Shown one piece after another: positions 10,733 to 19,650 of a stretch of 34,393 bases of DNA (positions within the stretch are counted from its first letter, which is position 1; each line of letters begins with the position of its first letter). Under the pieces are notes generated by a model. It saw only the letters and a program-made list of their open reading frames with translations, did not search any database and was not told where the DNA came from. Position numbers and translations under genes: made by a program. The stretch covers positions 1 to 34,393 of the forward strand of contig JAHBMJ010001186.1 in the NCBI GenBank assembly GCA_018398765.1, given 5' to 3'. The DNA comes from Chromera velia (Eukaryota; Sar; Chromeraceae).

Positions 10733-11260
10733 TTCTTCTACATGCATGAGTGCAGATGTGGATGAGTATGCCCTGAACATTCATGATTGCTCCTTCTACA
10801 TGCATGAGTGCAGATGTGGATGAGTGTGCCCTGAACATTCATGATTGCTCCTTCTACATGCATGAGTGCAGATGTGGATGAGTATGCCCTGAACATTCAT
10901 GATTGCTCCTTCTACATGCATGAGTGCAGATGTGGATGAGTGTGCCCTGAACACTCATGATTGCTCCTTCTACATGCATGAGTGCAGATGTGGATGAGTG
11001 TGCCCTGAACATTCATGATTGCTCCTTCTACATGCATGAGTGCAGATGTGGATGAGTGTGCCCTGAACATTCATGATTGCTCCTTCTACATGCATGAGTG
11101 CAGATGTGGATGAGTGTGCCCTGAACATTCATGATTGCTCCTTCTACATGCATGAGTGCAGATGTGGATGAGTGTGCCCTGAACATTCATGATTGCTCCT
11201 TCTACATGCATGCAGATGTGGATGAGTGTGCCCTGAACATTCATGATTGCTCCTACGGGG
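10733..11260 (+). repeat. Tandem 58-bp repeats, each with a splice acceptor plus EGF exon start
   Basis: Nine acceptor copies (first exonic base at 10756, 10814, 10872, 10930, 10988, 11046, 11104, 11162, 11216) are spaced by 58 bp; the last gap is 54 bp. Each unit carries GAGTGCAG or ATGCAG followed by codons for DVDECALNIHDCS (Y for C in units 1 and 3), then CTTCTACATGCATG, which restarts the unit. 58 is not a multiple of 3. Reading from any of the first seven acceptors hits TGA in the next unit. Acceptor 11162 stays in frame with 11216 because of the 54-bp spacing. Confidence 0.95.
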
Positions 11261-11350
11261 CTGAGTGCATCAACTCCATCGGCAGCTTCTCCTGCTCTTG
11301 CTTGGCCAACTACACAGACGCATCGACCCCCCCGGGAACTTTGTGCATCG
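11216..11350 (+). CDS. Exon: calcium-binding EGF-like domain (block A2), source of the 58-bp repeats
   Basis: With the last acceptor of the ladder the exon reads D-V-D-E-C, ALNIHDC, AECINSIGSFSCSC and a final LCI; phase 1-1, donor GTAAGC. Its first 13 codons are what is copied in the upstream repeats. Use of the acceptor before 11162 would add 18 residues (a second DVDECALNIHDCS followed by FYMHA) in frame, giving an EGF with extra cysteines. Confidence 0.88.
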
Positions 11351-11580
11351 GTAAGCCGGGCTCTTGTTTCTTTACTTAATTCTTTTTTTAGATGCATGTG
11401 TGCGTGGGCTCTTTTGTTTGCTTGATTTTTTTGTTGAATGCATATGTGCGTGGGTGCGTGTGTGCATGTGCGTGAAGGGGTAGTGTATTCCCACGCATTG
11501 AGAGACATTTGCCTGCACACAAAATTGTGAGAAGCCTGACCCTTTAATGTATGAATGCTTCTGCCCTCTTTCTTGTGAAG

Positions 11581-11820
11581 GCTGCTGGGACCCTGGTATG
11601 GTCATAGACGACTGGAGCAACCCGCTCGCGTCCTTCACCACTACCGACGCCAATGGATGTCAGGCAGCGTGTGCAGCAAATGCGGCTTGCTACTTTTGGA
11701 CCTGGTTCGACAACGCGGGTGGCGATTGCCGACTGCAAGAAGACCACGACAACCCCGAACGCTACACGTCGGGGACTGTACAGGACAGGTGGAGACTTGT
11801 CAGTGGACCGAAATTCTGCG
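11581..11820 (+). CDS. Exon: PAN/Apple domain, type a (block B2)
   Basis: Acceptor CTTGTGAAG, one of the few not ending in CAG. It begins GCWDPGMVI, with the core GCQAACAANAACYFWTWF, CRLQEDHDNPERY and a GPKFC end. It is 18 nt shorter than its partner at 2756, with a shortened loop after the W-F core. Phase 1-1, donor GTCAGT. The intron 11821-12202 holds no gene. Confidence 0.84.
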
Positions 11821-12202
11821 GTCAGTGACGCTGTCCCCGCTGGGCTCCTCCATGGGCCAGACAAAGAGGGCAAACTCATCCCTGCGTGAGGAAGGGACAG
11901 GCGTATCTCTCTGTGTGTCTGCAAATGGTGTGAGCGGCGTGTATTGCTCACAGTGGCGCATATTTTGCATTCTTCTGTGACTCTGGCCTTGTTTGCGTGC
12001 GTCTCTCCATGTCTCTCTTCATCTTGTTCCGTCTGCTCTTTACAAAATGACACCGTCCGGGTGTCGCAATGAGATCTCAGATTCGATTGCGATCCAGATT
12101 GACTTTCAAATACTCTGACTACCGCTAGATGCCTCGAAACACGCTGATTGCGATGACATTTGGTGATCTGACGCATGATTATGATTTCTATTCGCCCTGC
12201 AG

Positions 12203-12412
12203 AATGCTACGAAGTGGGAAAGAGGGTAACAGGCGACGTCATTGCGGCGTTTCCCACAAGCCTCTCTGCCACGAAGTGCCAACAGAGGTGCGATGATGAG
12301 CCCCTCTGCAATTTCTTTTCCTTCAGTCACGCGACAGGAAACTGTACCCTCCACAGCGGCAACACCACAGTCATCAGCGACGCAGCCAGCATCACCGCTG
12401 CCGAAATATGCT
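12203..12412 (+). CDS. Exon: PAN/Apple domain, type b (block B2)
   Basis: A 210-nt phase 1-1 exon that reads ECYEVGKRVTGDVIA, KCQQRCDDEPLCNFFSFS, CTLHSGNTT and an AAEIC end. The VGK-x-VTG-x-VIA and TKCQ tracts match the exon at 3629. The donor is GTCAGT. Confidence 0.86.
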
Positions 12413-12687
12413 GTCAGTTGCCTGCTTTTTTTATTGCTGCTGTGCCTCTGGATGTTGGTAATCACTTTGTCTGGCTTGTCTAAGCCTGTCAATCTTTGCC
12501 CTTCTGAGTTCTCTCACGTTTTTGTGTGCCAAAAATTCCTCATGAATGGAGAGTTTGTAGGACCTCATAAGTAGCATTGAAAAGGTTTTGAAACTTTTGA
12601 TTTGTACCTTCACGCTAGTCTAACGAGTGCAAACGATGACTTGAACAACCTGAGTAAGTGTGGGAACTTTGGTCTGCATGCTTTCAG

Positions 12688-12810
12688 TACGAGACGAGTG
12701 CTCCCGAGGATTCCACAACTGCAATCCCGAGGCTTCATGCAACAACACCGACGGGTCCTTCACGTATGCCTGCAATGCCGGGTGGGACGGGGACGGACTC
12801 ACTTGCATCG
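12688..12810 (+). CDS. Exon: EGF-like domain with one cysteine lost (block B2)
   Basis: Acceptor CTTTCAG; phase 1-1. It reads L-R-D-E-C-S, FHNC, ASCNNTDGSFTYACNAGW and a LTCI end. Where all other EGF exons have F-x-C-x-C, this one has F-T-Y-A-C: codon TAT replaces the expected TGT or TGC. Five cysteines remain, leaving one unpaired. It pairs with the EGF at 4238. The donor GTCGGT merges directly into a microsatellite. Confidence 0.82.
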
Positions 12811-12882
12811 GTCGGTCGGTTGGTTCGTTGGTTGGTCGGTTGGTCGGTTGGTTGGTCGGTTGGTCGGTTGGTTGGTTGGTTA
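12811..12882. repeat. (GGTC/GGTT)n array starting at a splice donor
   Basis: Seventeen or so tetranucleotides of the form GGTC, GGTT or CGTT begin exactly at the intron donor. The rest of the 540-bp intron shows no gene. Confidence 0.9.
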
Positions 12883-13350
12883 CACAGCTAGGCAGAGTCC
12901 TCTTTCTATTCTGGTCGTATTTCTCAGCTGTAGTTTTCGATGCAATGCGACTTGGGTCTCGCATATTTCACGCCTTTTTCTCGTAAATGATCTTCTGTCG
13001 ATCGGCCGTGAAAGGTTTGCAATGGAGCGAGCTCTTCCTCATCAGTTTTGCGCTTTTTTGATCCGAACCGTGCATTTTTGCCTGCCTGCGGGGATTTCGG
13101 TTGTGTTGTATTAGCGCATGAACTGACGAGACTGACAGAAACTGCAGCCCGCCTTCATTCACCCTTCTGCTATTGATTCTTGAGGAGGCCTCGTACTTTC
13201 TGGTCGCTTTTCGTCAGTTGTTTGATTTTGTCAGGCGTCGGTCCCGTTCTACGATTATGCAGGGTTCTGTGTTGAGGCATTTTTCACGTGTGCACGATAT
13301 CGGATGAAATAAAATACCTGTATATGCATGCGTGTGCCGGGTGAGAGCAG

Positions 13351-13494
13351 ATGTCGACGAGTGCTCTGATCCTGCGTTCCCCCACAACTGCGACGCCGTG
13401 GCGAACTGCACCAACACCGTGGCAAGCTTTCTGTGCGCTTGCCCTGCCACGGGGTGGTACGACATGAGCAACAACACGGGCGTCAACTGCACAA
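13351..13494 (+). CDS. Exon: EGF-like domain, near-identical twin of 4753-4896
   Basis: A 144-nt phase 1-1 exon that reads D-V-D-E-C, FPHNC, ANCTNTVASFLCACPATGW and an NNTGVNCT end. The only differences from the 4753 exon are at the N-terminus, one GAC/GAT and AGA/ACC in one codon. The donor is embedded in a GTCA array. Confidence 0.9.
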
Positions 13495-13520
13495 GTCAGT
13501 CAGTCAGTCAGTCAGTCAAT
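13495..13520. repeat. (GTCA)n array starting at a splice donor
   Basis: About six GTCA units start at the donor GTCAGT. The corresponding intron at 4897 has two units and then diverges. Confidence 0.92.
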
Positions 13521-13875
13521 CGTAAGCCATGCACTCGATTGCCTTCCTGGCCTGTCGGGTGCCCAATTCTTCTCTGAGGACCTCCTCGCAATTCTCTTTT
13601 TGGCGCTCTTTCGTGTCCGTTTTGGTGCGTTTGCGCTGTCTTCAGTAAGATCCTCCTTGGAGAGCACACACAATCCGTCTTTCTTTCCCTTCTGTCTGTA
13701 TGCCTTCCTGTCTGCTTGCCTTTGTGCTATCGGTCCTTTGTGCTATTCGGTCAGTCGTTTTGTGGGCATATGTGTGAATCGCTTGCCTGACCAGTCCTCC
13801 CCTATGGCTGTCTGTCTGTCTTCGGGTCGTTTGCTATAACTGCAGATATTAACGAATGCATTGCTGTACCTGTAG

Positions 13876-14022
13876 ATATCAACGAATGCACCGATCCGAA
13901 CCCCCTTTTCAGCAACGACTGTCATGCAGACGCCGACTGTTCGGACAACAACGGGAGCTTCACATGCGCTTGTCGGTTGGGATTCACAGAGAGTGCTCCA
14001 ATTAATGGGACCAATTGCTCAG
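13876..14022 (+). CDS. Exon: calcium-binding EGF-like domain with duplicated acceptor (block B2)
   Basis: From acceptor CTGTAG at 13875 the exon reads D-I-N-E-C-T-D, FSNDC, ADCSDNNGSFTCACRLGF and an NCS end; phase 1-1. A second acceptor (TGCAG, exon from 13846) lies exactly 30 bp upstream and is followed by DINECIAVPV, in frame. The start of the exon is thus duplicated, and two protein forms differing by ten residues are possible. The TGCAG acceptor matches the rest of the gene better than TGTAG. Confidence 0.85.
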
Positions 14023-14218
14023 GTGAGCTGCTTTCAAAACAAAGCACAGAAAAAGGAGCAAAAACATGAGACTGAGTAGAGTGCAGCTTCGCTTCTGTAT
14101 GGCAGCGAAAAACGCGCTCGTGGCAGGACATGCAAGAGAAGAAACACAGAGAAGTCAACTCACTCTCTCTGCTAATGCCACTTTTCGAGTGATTGATAAT
14201 CTTCACAGAATAAATTTT

Positions 14219-14246
14219 GATGCATGCATGCATGCATGCATGCATA
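14219..14246. repeat. (TGCA)n array next to an acceptor
   Basis: Six or more TGCA units precede TACCTGCGTGCAG, the acceptor of the next EGF exon. Confidence 0.92.
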
Positions 14247-14257
14247 CCTGCGTGCAG

Positions 14258-14401
14258 ACATCACTGAATGCACCGATCTGGTAGACGACTGCGACTTGCG
14301 GGCAGCATGCACAAACACACACGGAAGTTTCGTGTGCGAGTGCAATCTAGGATACGAAGACGTACCAGGCCTTGGCGCACCCAACGGAACTGTTTGCAGA
14401 G
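14258..14401 (+). CDS. Exon: calcium-binding EGF-like domain
   Basis: Phase 1-1 exon that reads D-I-T-E-C-T, VDDC, AACTNTHGSFVCECNLGY and an NGTVCR end. It is the first EGF after block B2. The donor GTCATT is weak. The 366-bp intron that follows shows no gene. Confidence 0.88.
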
Positions 14402-14767
14402 GTCATTTGGGCTAGACTCTCGGTCTTTGTTCAGTCTCCAAGTTTTCAAGCACACTCAGTCTGCAAATAATTCAAAGTAAACTGTAAAATGACAACGTGA
14501 AGCTTGCAGTGAGTGAAAAATGATGGGGGTGTGCTTCAAGAAGGTCTTCACGCTGTTTTGAAATTTCTTCCTCTCCGTCTTAGAATGTGGGTGTGTTCTC
14601 TGTCTCGAGCCTAGAGCCTCGCAGTCATATGCTCCGGCCTCACAATTCTGTCTTCTCCGACTGACGGAAACTTCCGTGTCTCATCTCGGCCGTATGCGTA
14701 GTCTTCCAAAGAAACAGCATTCATCTGCCATGCATTCACCGTTGCATCTATGCATCCATGCATGCAG

Positions 14768-14896
14768 ACATGGACGAGTGCACGCTCGAAATTGACACTT
14801 GTTCGGGGAATGCGACGTGCACCAACAACTTCGGGAGCTTTACTTGCCCCTGCAATCTAGGTTTTAGCTCCTCCGATAGCGGTGTCACATGCACAG
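14768..14896 (+). CDS. Exon: calcium-binding EGF-like domain
   Basis: Acceptor CATGCATGCAG; phase 1-1. It reads D-M-D-E-C-T, IDTC, ATCTNNFGSFTCPCNLGF and a VTCT end, with six Cys. The donor is GTACGT. Confidence 0.9.
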
Positions 14897-15227
14897 GTAC
14901 GTGTGTCGACTTATACCAATCAGACAATATTTTGTTCCCCAAATCTTCATTCCATTCAAACTGTCTTTTGTTCTTTGACAATATCTTTCTGTTCCTTTTC
15001 TGCTCCCTCAGAGTGACTCTGTTCTCCTTTCTATCACAGTCGCTCTCCCCTCGGGTGCTTCTCAATGCCAACATCTGATCTCTTTTTCCTCCCTTTCCTT
15101 TTGGAATGCGAAGAGACGTGAGCGGGAAGAAAGTGACATCGCCGAGTTTCCCTCCGCTCCATCGCTATTCCCAGTTTTTTAATTTGCTTCCCTCTATGTG
15201 CCCCCCGCATGACTTTGCTTTTCGCAG

Positions 15228-15329
15228 ACATCGACGAATGTTCAAGCAGTAGCCTACACAACTGCCACACGAATGCCACGTGTGCAAACACTGTTCCGTC
15301 GTTCACTTGCACTTGCAACGCAGGCTTCG
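15228..15329 (+). CDS. Exon: first part of an EGF-like domain
   Basis: Phase 1-1 exon of 102 nt that reads [28 protein letters not shown] and stops before the sixth Cys at donor GTGAGT. The missing end is supplied by the micro-exon at 15695. Confidence 0.88.
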
Positions 15330-15694
15330 GTGAGTCTGCAGTATATACTATGTAGTGTACGAGAGCATAAAAAAATTCTTTATCGCCACCGCACTGAATA
15401 ACGGTACGAAATATGTGTTCGTTCTGAAGACTGCTCTCCATTTGCATGCTTGTGCAGTCTTCGATGTGAACGACGTTGCGAATGAGCAGCCACCGGCATT
15501 TTTTTCGACAGTAAAAGGTTGCAAGGCGACGGATAAAAAAGGTTCTAAGTTAACTTGCTGTTGGAATTTCATGCAAACATTATCTGATGAATTCTTCCAC
15601 CTCATTGAGTCTTGAGGGGCTCACAAACCCGCAGAAAAAGTGTAAACATAAAATCAGTTCACAGATACTTCTTCTGTCTTTGACTGCGTTGCAG

Positions 15695-15718
15695 GTGGTG
15701 TGGGAACAAATTGTATCG
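15695..15718 (+). CDS. 24-nt micro-exon completing the EGF domain
   Basis: Between acceptor GCGTTGCAG and donor GTGAGT lie 24 nt. Joined to the previous G they read GGVGTNCI, exactly the G-x-G-x-x-C end of an EGF with the sixth Cys. It is the only micro-exon I found and is phase 1-1 like its neighbours. The next intron (15719-16118) holds no gene. Confidence 0.78.
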
Positions 15719-16118
15719 GTGAGTCAGTGCGCCTGTTCCACCCACTTTTATGCTTGAGGTCCCCCCCCGTCGTCCCATCTGACCTCCTTTGATTTTTGCG
15801 CTGGCCAAAATATGTTTTGGACTGGAACAACACTCATATCTCCACAGTGTCCTCTAGGTCCTCCGCCTCAATCAAGTGTCAGCCAGACTCTCCGCGGGGG
15901 GCGGGGAGGGTCGATGGACAATTAAGCCGCATAGGGCTTCAAGTGATTTTTCTTTCGTCATGTTCCTGCCAGACGTTGAACACATCTCAGACTTCTCGGC
16001 AAAATTAATGAAACCATGGATGTCCACAGTGCCTGCCTGCATGCCCCATTTAAGAAGGATCGGTCGACACACTTGATTGATTGCATGCATAGCCGCGTGC
16101 ATGGATGCATATATGCAG

Positions 16119-16571
16119 AGTCCTTCCAAGTCCTTTGTGGGTCCACAGTCTCCGTCTCCTCCGACAATGTTGCCGGGACCGCAGCAGCGGATGTGTGTGC
16201 ATTTGCTGCGGGTGAGGCCGCTACGCTGATCACATTCGACTGGGGATCGGGGCCCTGGACGGTCGGCAACCAGCAGTACCCCGAGAGATCTTATCACGTG
16301 AGCACTTGTTCCAGTACGACAGATTTCGACAGTCAGGACTCGGTGACGAACCTGAGTGATGCAGTCTGCTTGGGCACGCAGGCTGATGATGGTGCAAGCG
16401 GCTGCAGTGTGCGGCCAGATGCTGCATCGGTGTGGCTTTCCGGGACGATGGGGGAATTCTACAATGTGCGCGTTGCGGGCACGTCCGGAAGCAGTGGCAG
16501 CTTCTCGCTCGCAGTCTCCTCGAACTGCACGTGTACCGACTCAAAATACACTCTTGTTGGAGAGCTCTGCA
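16119..16571 (+). CDS. Exon: beta-sandwich-like Cys-containing domain (PPC-like?)
   Basis: A 453-nt phase 1-1 exon, the largest in the ectodomain. The translation starts ESFQVLCGSTVSV, has alternating hydrophobic strands, a YHVSTCSSTTDFDSQDSV tract, VCLGTQADDGASGC, a FYNVRVAGTSGSSGSFSLAV strand and a CTC/LC end. The STC-x-S-x-TDFD motif followed by a G-rich penultimate strand resembles pre-peptidase-C-type beta sandwiches. I recognise the style rather than a firm family. The donor GTCAGG merges into a GTCA/GGCA array. Confidence 0.7.
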
Positions 16572-16622
16572 GTCAGGCGGTCAGGCAGTCAGGCAGTCAG
16601 GCAGTCAGTCAGTCAGTCAGTG
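16572..16622. repeat. (GTCAGGCA/GTCA)n array starting at a splice donor
   Basis: Repeats of GTCAGGCG, GTCAGGCA and GTCA begin at the donor of the preceding exon. The rest of the 410-bp intron shows no gene. Confidence 0.92.
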
Positions 16623-16981
16623 GCTTGTCTTGCCCTACAAGGTGCATCATTGATACACAATGTCTTCGATGACTCATGTTTGCAATCTCTCAGCAGAGAC
16701 CCCTGCAGACAGAGGGCCAGTCAATAACTCAAAGAAAAAATAACATGCAGACTTTGGATCATATATGAATGCTCTATTCACTGCTCGTTGGGTGGGTGGA
16801 CCTGAGAACGGCGAGCCTGCTTCAGCTTCGCCTGTACCTAACCTTCCAAGGCTGAGATCTGTACCCGTTTTTGCAAATGAGCAAAGCAGGCTACGTGTCA
16901 TTCTTTGTATGTGTTTGTATCTCTGTGTTTTTCATTCAACTTCTACTTGACGTCCTTTGCTGTCTCGATCTGTCTGTGCAG

Positions 16982-17182
16982 ATTACGACGAGTGTGCCCT
17001 GGGGGTCCATCGTTGCAGTAGACGTACAGACTACTCGAATGTCTCGGCTTTAGAGTTGGGAGACCCAACAGTCCAAACAGCCACGTGCACAGACACGGAT
17101 GCCAGCTACACTTGCAGCTGTAAACTGGAGTTTGAGGATAAGGGCGTTCCAATGGGCATGGAGGCCGGCCTCTTTTGCGAAC
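16982..17182 (+). CDS. Exon: EGF-like domain with long first loop
   Basis: Phase 1-1 exon of 201 nt that reads N-Y-D-E-C-A, VHRC, then an insertion of about 20 residues before ATCTDTDASYTCSC and an LFC end. The insertion (from SRRTDYSN on) makes this the longest EGF here. The donor GTCTGT follows GAA C. Confidence 0.82.
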
Positions 17183-17568
17183 GTCTGTCTGGCTTTCTCT
17201 TCTGAAACAGATTGGTCCCAAGTCTGACTGTCTTTCTTTCTTTCTTTGCGTATGTGAATAGCTTAAAGGTTTTGTTACTGAAACACGGCAGTGCCTAAAG
17301 TTCTTGGTCTTTCTATGGCACCTGCAATTGTAGAGTGAATACATGACCAGGAGATCACATCTCGTGCCTTGCTGTCTTCCAGATGACCGTGTACGCGTAA
17401 GGCCTTCATGTCAGCAGTCGACAATCCGCAGTCTCCGCGTGTCAGCTGGTGCAACGAACTGCAAAGACCCAGTGACCATTCTTTGTGGTGTCTGATCTTT
17501 GTGAATGCGTGGAGTGTATAGAAGTCAAACTTAATTGTGCCCCTCGGATCATTCTTGCATGTGTGCAG

Positions 17569-17784
17569 CGGTGAAGTGCGCTCAGCAGCCGACGTTCCCC
17601 TCTAACGGCGTGCTCAGCTTCTCTGATCCAGTTTACACATTCACCACACAGGCGGAGACAGCCTTTCAATGCAACGCAGGGTATGTTTTAAGCACGTCCA
17701 CTTTTTTGCCCTCCGGAAAAATGGACTGCTTTGGAACCTCTCAAACGACCTCCTCGTGGCCTGCTGCGTCTGCAATTTGCGAAG
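17569..17784 (+). CDS. Exon: sushi (CCP) domain 5
   Basis: Phase 1-1 exon that reads VKCAQQPTFPSNGVLSF, AFQCNAGYVL, MDCFG, W and a final ICE. It has four Cys and the Trp before the last one. Unlike sushi 1-4 it has the PxxPxNG start common in this fold. The donor is GTAAGC. Confidence 0.88.
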
Positions 17785-18018
17785 GTAAGCCATGCTGTGC
17801 TGTTCAGACGCATCTTCGTGAACTCCTCCCTTCCTTCATATCCTTTCTCTTTTAGTGCTTTGATTATGGCGCCCGATCCCTTCCCCTCTTTGCCATCTTC
17901 TTCTTGCCTTTCCTGTGCCTGACTTACAACAAACATCACGACCAATTTTGCTGCAGAACCCCGCTGATGCAGTCAAAATCCACTGCTCTGCCCGATGAAT
18001 CCCTTTCTCTGCGTGCAG

Positions 18019-18127
18019 CTGTTGTGTGCGGGGGCCAAACTCCTGTGGCTCCCTATGGGGGTGTGATGACTCCCTCTTCTCCTCCTAACGGGATCAATTG
18101 GGTGACTGGAGACTCCGTGACGTTCTC
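18019..18127 (+). CDS. Exon: sushi (CCP) domain 6, first half
   Basis: From acceptor GCGTGCAG it reads VVCGGQTPVAPYGGVM and on to GDSVTFS, ending in phase 2 at donor GTCAGT. The downstream exon at 18362 supplies the rest. The split lies just before the second Cys. Confidence 0.8.
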
Positions 18128-18361
18128 GTCAGTCTTCTTCTCCTTCTTTTTCTTCCTGCCTCTCTCTCTCCCCCTCTGATCCCTCTCCCTCTCTCTGTCT
18201 CTCTTCCCTTACCCTTTCCCTTCCCTGTCTTTTCCCTTTTTCGATCAATTCACGCTTGGGAAGGAACATGTGGTACGATCCGTCTCTCGAACGACTCTAC
18301 GTGCTTGCGACCACGCCTGAGTCAGGAATGAATATGTATAGTTGTCTGCATGTCCCCGCAG

Positions 18362-18471
18362 ATGCAACGCGGGGTACAGCTATGCAGGGCCGTCAACATT
18401 GTCGTGCGAGGGCGTCGAGGGTGCAAGTCCGGAGGCTTCCGAGTGGCCTTCTCACTCAGCAGTCTGCCAGG
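18362..18471 (+). CDS. Exon: sushi (CCP) domain 6, second half
   Basis: The phase-2 join gives SCNAGYSYAGPSTLSCEG, then EWPSHSAVCQ with the Trp and fourth Cys; ends in phase 1 at GTGAGT. The upstream 234-bp intron is CT-rich. Confidence 0.82.
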
Positions 18472-18493
18472 GTGAGTGAGGTGAGAGACTCAG

Positions 18494-18592
18494 AATAGAC
18501 AGATAGACAGACAGACAGGCAGGCAGGCAGGCAGGCAGACAGGCAGGCAGGCAGGCAGGCAGACAGAGACAGACAGACAGACAGACATGCAT
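18494..18592. repeat. (CAGA/CAGG)n array in intron
   Basis: About 24 tetranucleotides of CAGA and CAGG type, ending ATGCATGCAGG. It starts about 20 bp after a GTGAGTGAG donor. Confidence 0.93.
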
Positions 18593-18804
18593 GCAGGAAC
18601 TGAGCTTGACAAGAGAGTGCGCTCCCCCCCCTTTTTTGTCAGTTAGTTGCCAGTGTTCCAATACACATTCATTCACAGACGTGTTCATTCACGTGATGTT
18701 TCACGTCATTCGTTCATGATAATTCCGATGACACGTACCAGATTGATGGAAAAGGAGGTTCATCAGCTGGGTCTTTTCTTTCCGTCCTTCGTGCATTAAT
18801 GCAG

Positions 18805-19032
18805 GAGTTCCTTGTACTGGAATCCCCCCAGCGCCTCCTCTTGGAGGGACGATGAACCCTTCAGTGCCCCCTTTCGACGGCGTCACCTGGCTGGGGGGGG
18901 ACATCGTCACGTCCCAGTGCAACTCGCCGTACCACACGGCAGGAGGGTCGCCATCGAAGAGCTGCGTGATCGACTCCGCCTCTGGTGGGGCTGTCTGGGA
19001 CGAGAGTGGGTATGTGTCGCCAACTTGCGCAG
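18805..19032 (+). CDS. Exon: sushi (CCP) domain 7 with an abnormal donor
   Basis: From acceptor AATGCAG it reads VPCTGIPPAPPLGG, SQCNSPYH, KSCVID, VWDESGY and PTCA, a full sushi with four Cys. The expected phase-1 donor after TGC GCA G reads TTGAGT rather than GTGAGT or a similar GT donor. Without splicing the frame ends at TGA (19038-19040). A GTGAAT donor five bases further would shift the phase relative to the next exon. Either the donor is damaged, or splicing is non-canonical, or a small exon was missed. Confidence 0.7.
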
Positions 19033-19368
19033 TTGAGTGAATGATTGGGCGGCTCGTGGGTTGCAGATAGTATTACGTTTTCTGCACACCCCACTTCGGA
19101 AGTGTTGCTTGATCTGTATTGTGAGAGGAATTTTGGCTGGTTTTAGACACAGACATAGACAAGCGTGGTACCCTCAGTTTCTTTTCTTTTCTTGCCTTCC
19201 TTTTCCTCTTTTAATTTCCTCCTTTCGGGTCGATTGCTACGTCTTTTTATGAACAATTTTGTGTGTTCTCATAGATGGGTACTCGCTGTCAAGTGGGTGG
19301 GGGTTTCCTTCTCTTTTTGTGTTGCGGAAGCCCCAATTGCCTCTTTTATGTCTCTTGTTTAACTGCAG

Positions 19369-19650
19369 ACGCAACCCCCCCAGTCATCTCGTGCACAGAC
19401 TTGAAGTTCGAAACCGACGCGCGGTCGTCCACCAAACGTATCGAGTCGGCAGATGAGATTTCGGACGTGGCTGAGTACTCCGACCTAGGCGGCATGCACC
19501 CAGACTCGCCTGTTTCTTATTTCAAGGAAGATGGGGTCACGCCGCTCTCTCTCCCTCGGAATTTTGAGTATGGTGCAACGAGTCTCATAGCGGAAGCGCA
19601 AGACGAGTCAGGCAACACTGCGAGGTGCACTTTCGTCATCAACATTATTG
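19369..19650 (+). CDS. Exon: HYR domain 1
   Basis: Acceptor AACTGCAG; phase 1-1. It reads DATPPVISCTDLKF at the start and YGATSLIAEAQDESGN then ARCTFVINI at the end. The P-P-x-I-x-C opening and the A-x-D-x-SGN-x-x-x-C-x-F-x-V ending are the HYR (hyalin repeat) signature. HYR often adjoins sushi modules in surface proteins, as it does here. The intron 19651-20077 shows no gene. Confidence 0.82.

Noticed and set aside
10733-11260. Regular repeats as a possible CRISPR array
   Set aside because: Units are contiguous 58-bp tandem copies without variable spacers, in a eukaryotic intron, and derive from the EGF exon next to them.
11544-12176. 210-codon open frame on the minus strand
   Set aside because: It is antisense to the PAN exon at 11581 and has no recognisable domain or Cys pattern.
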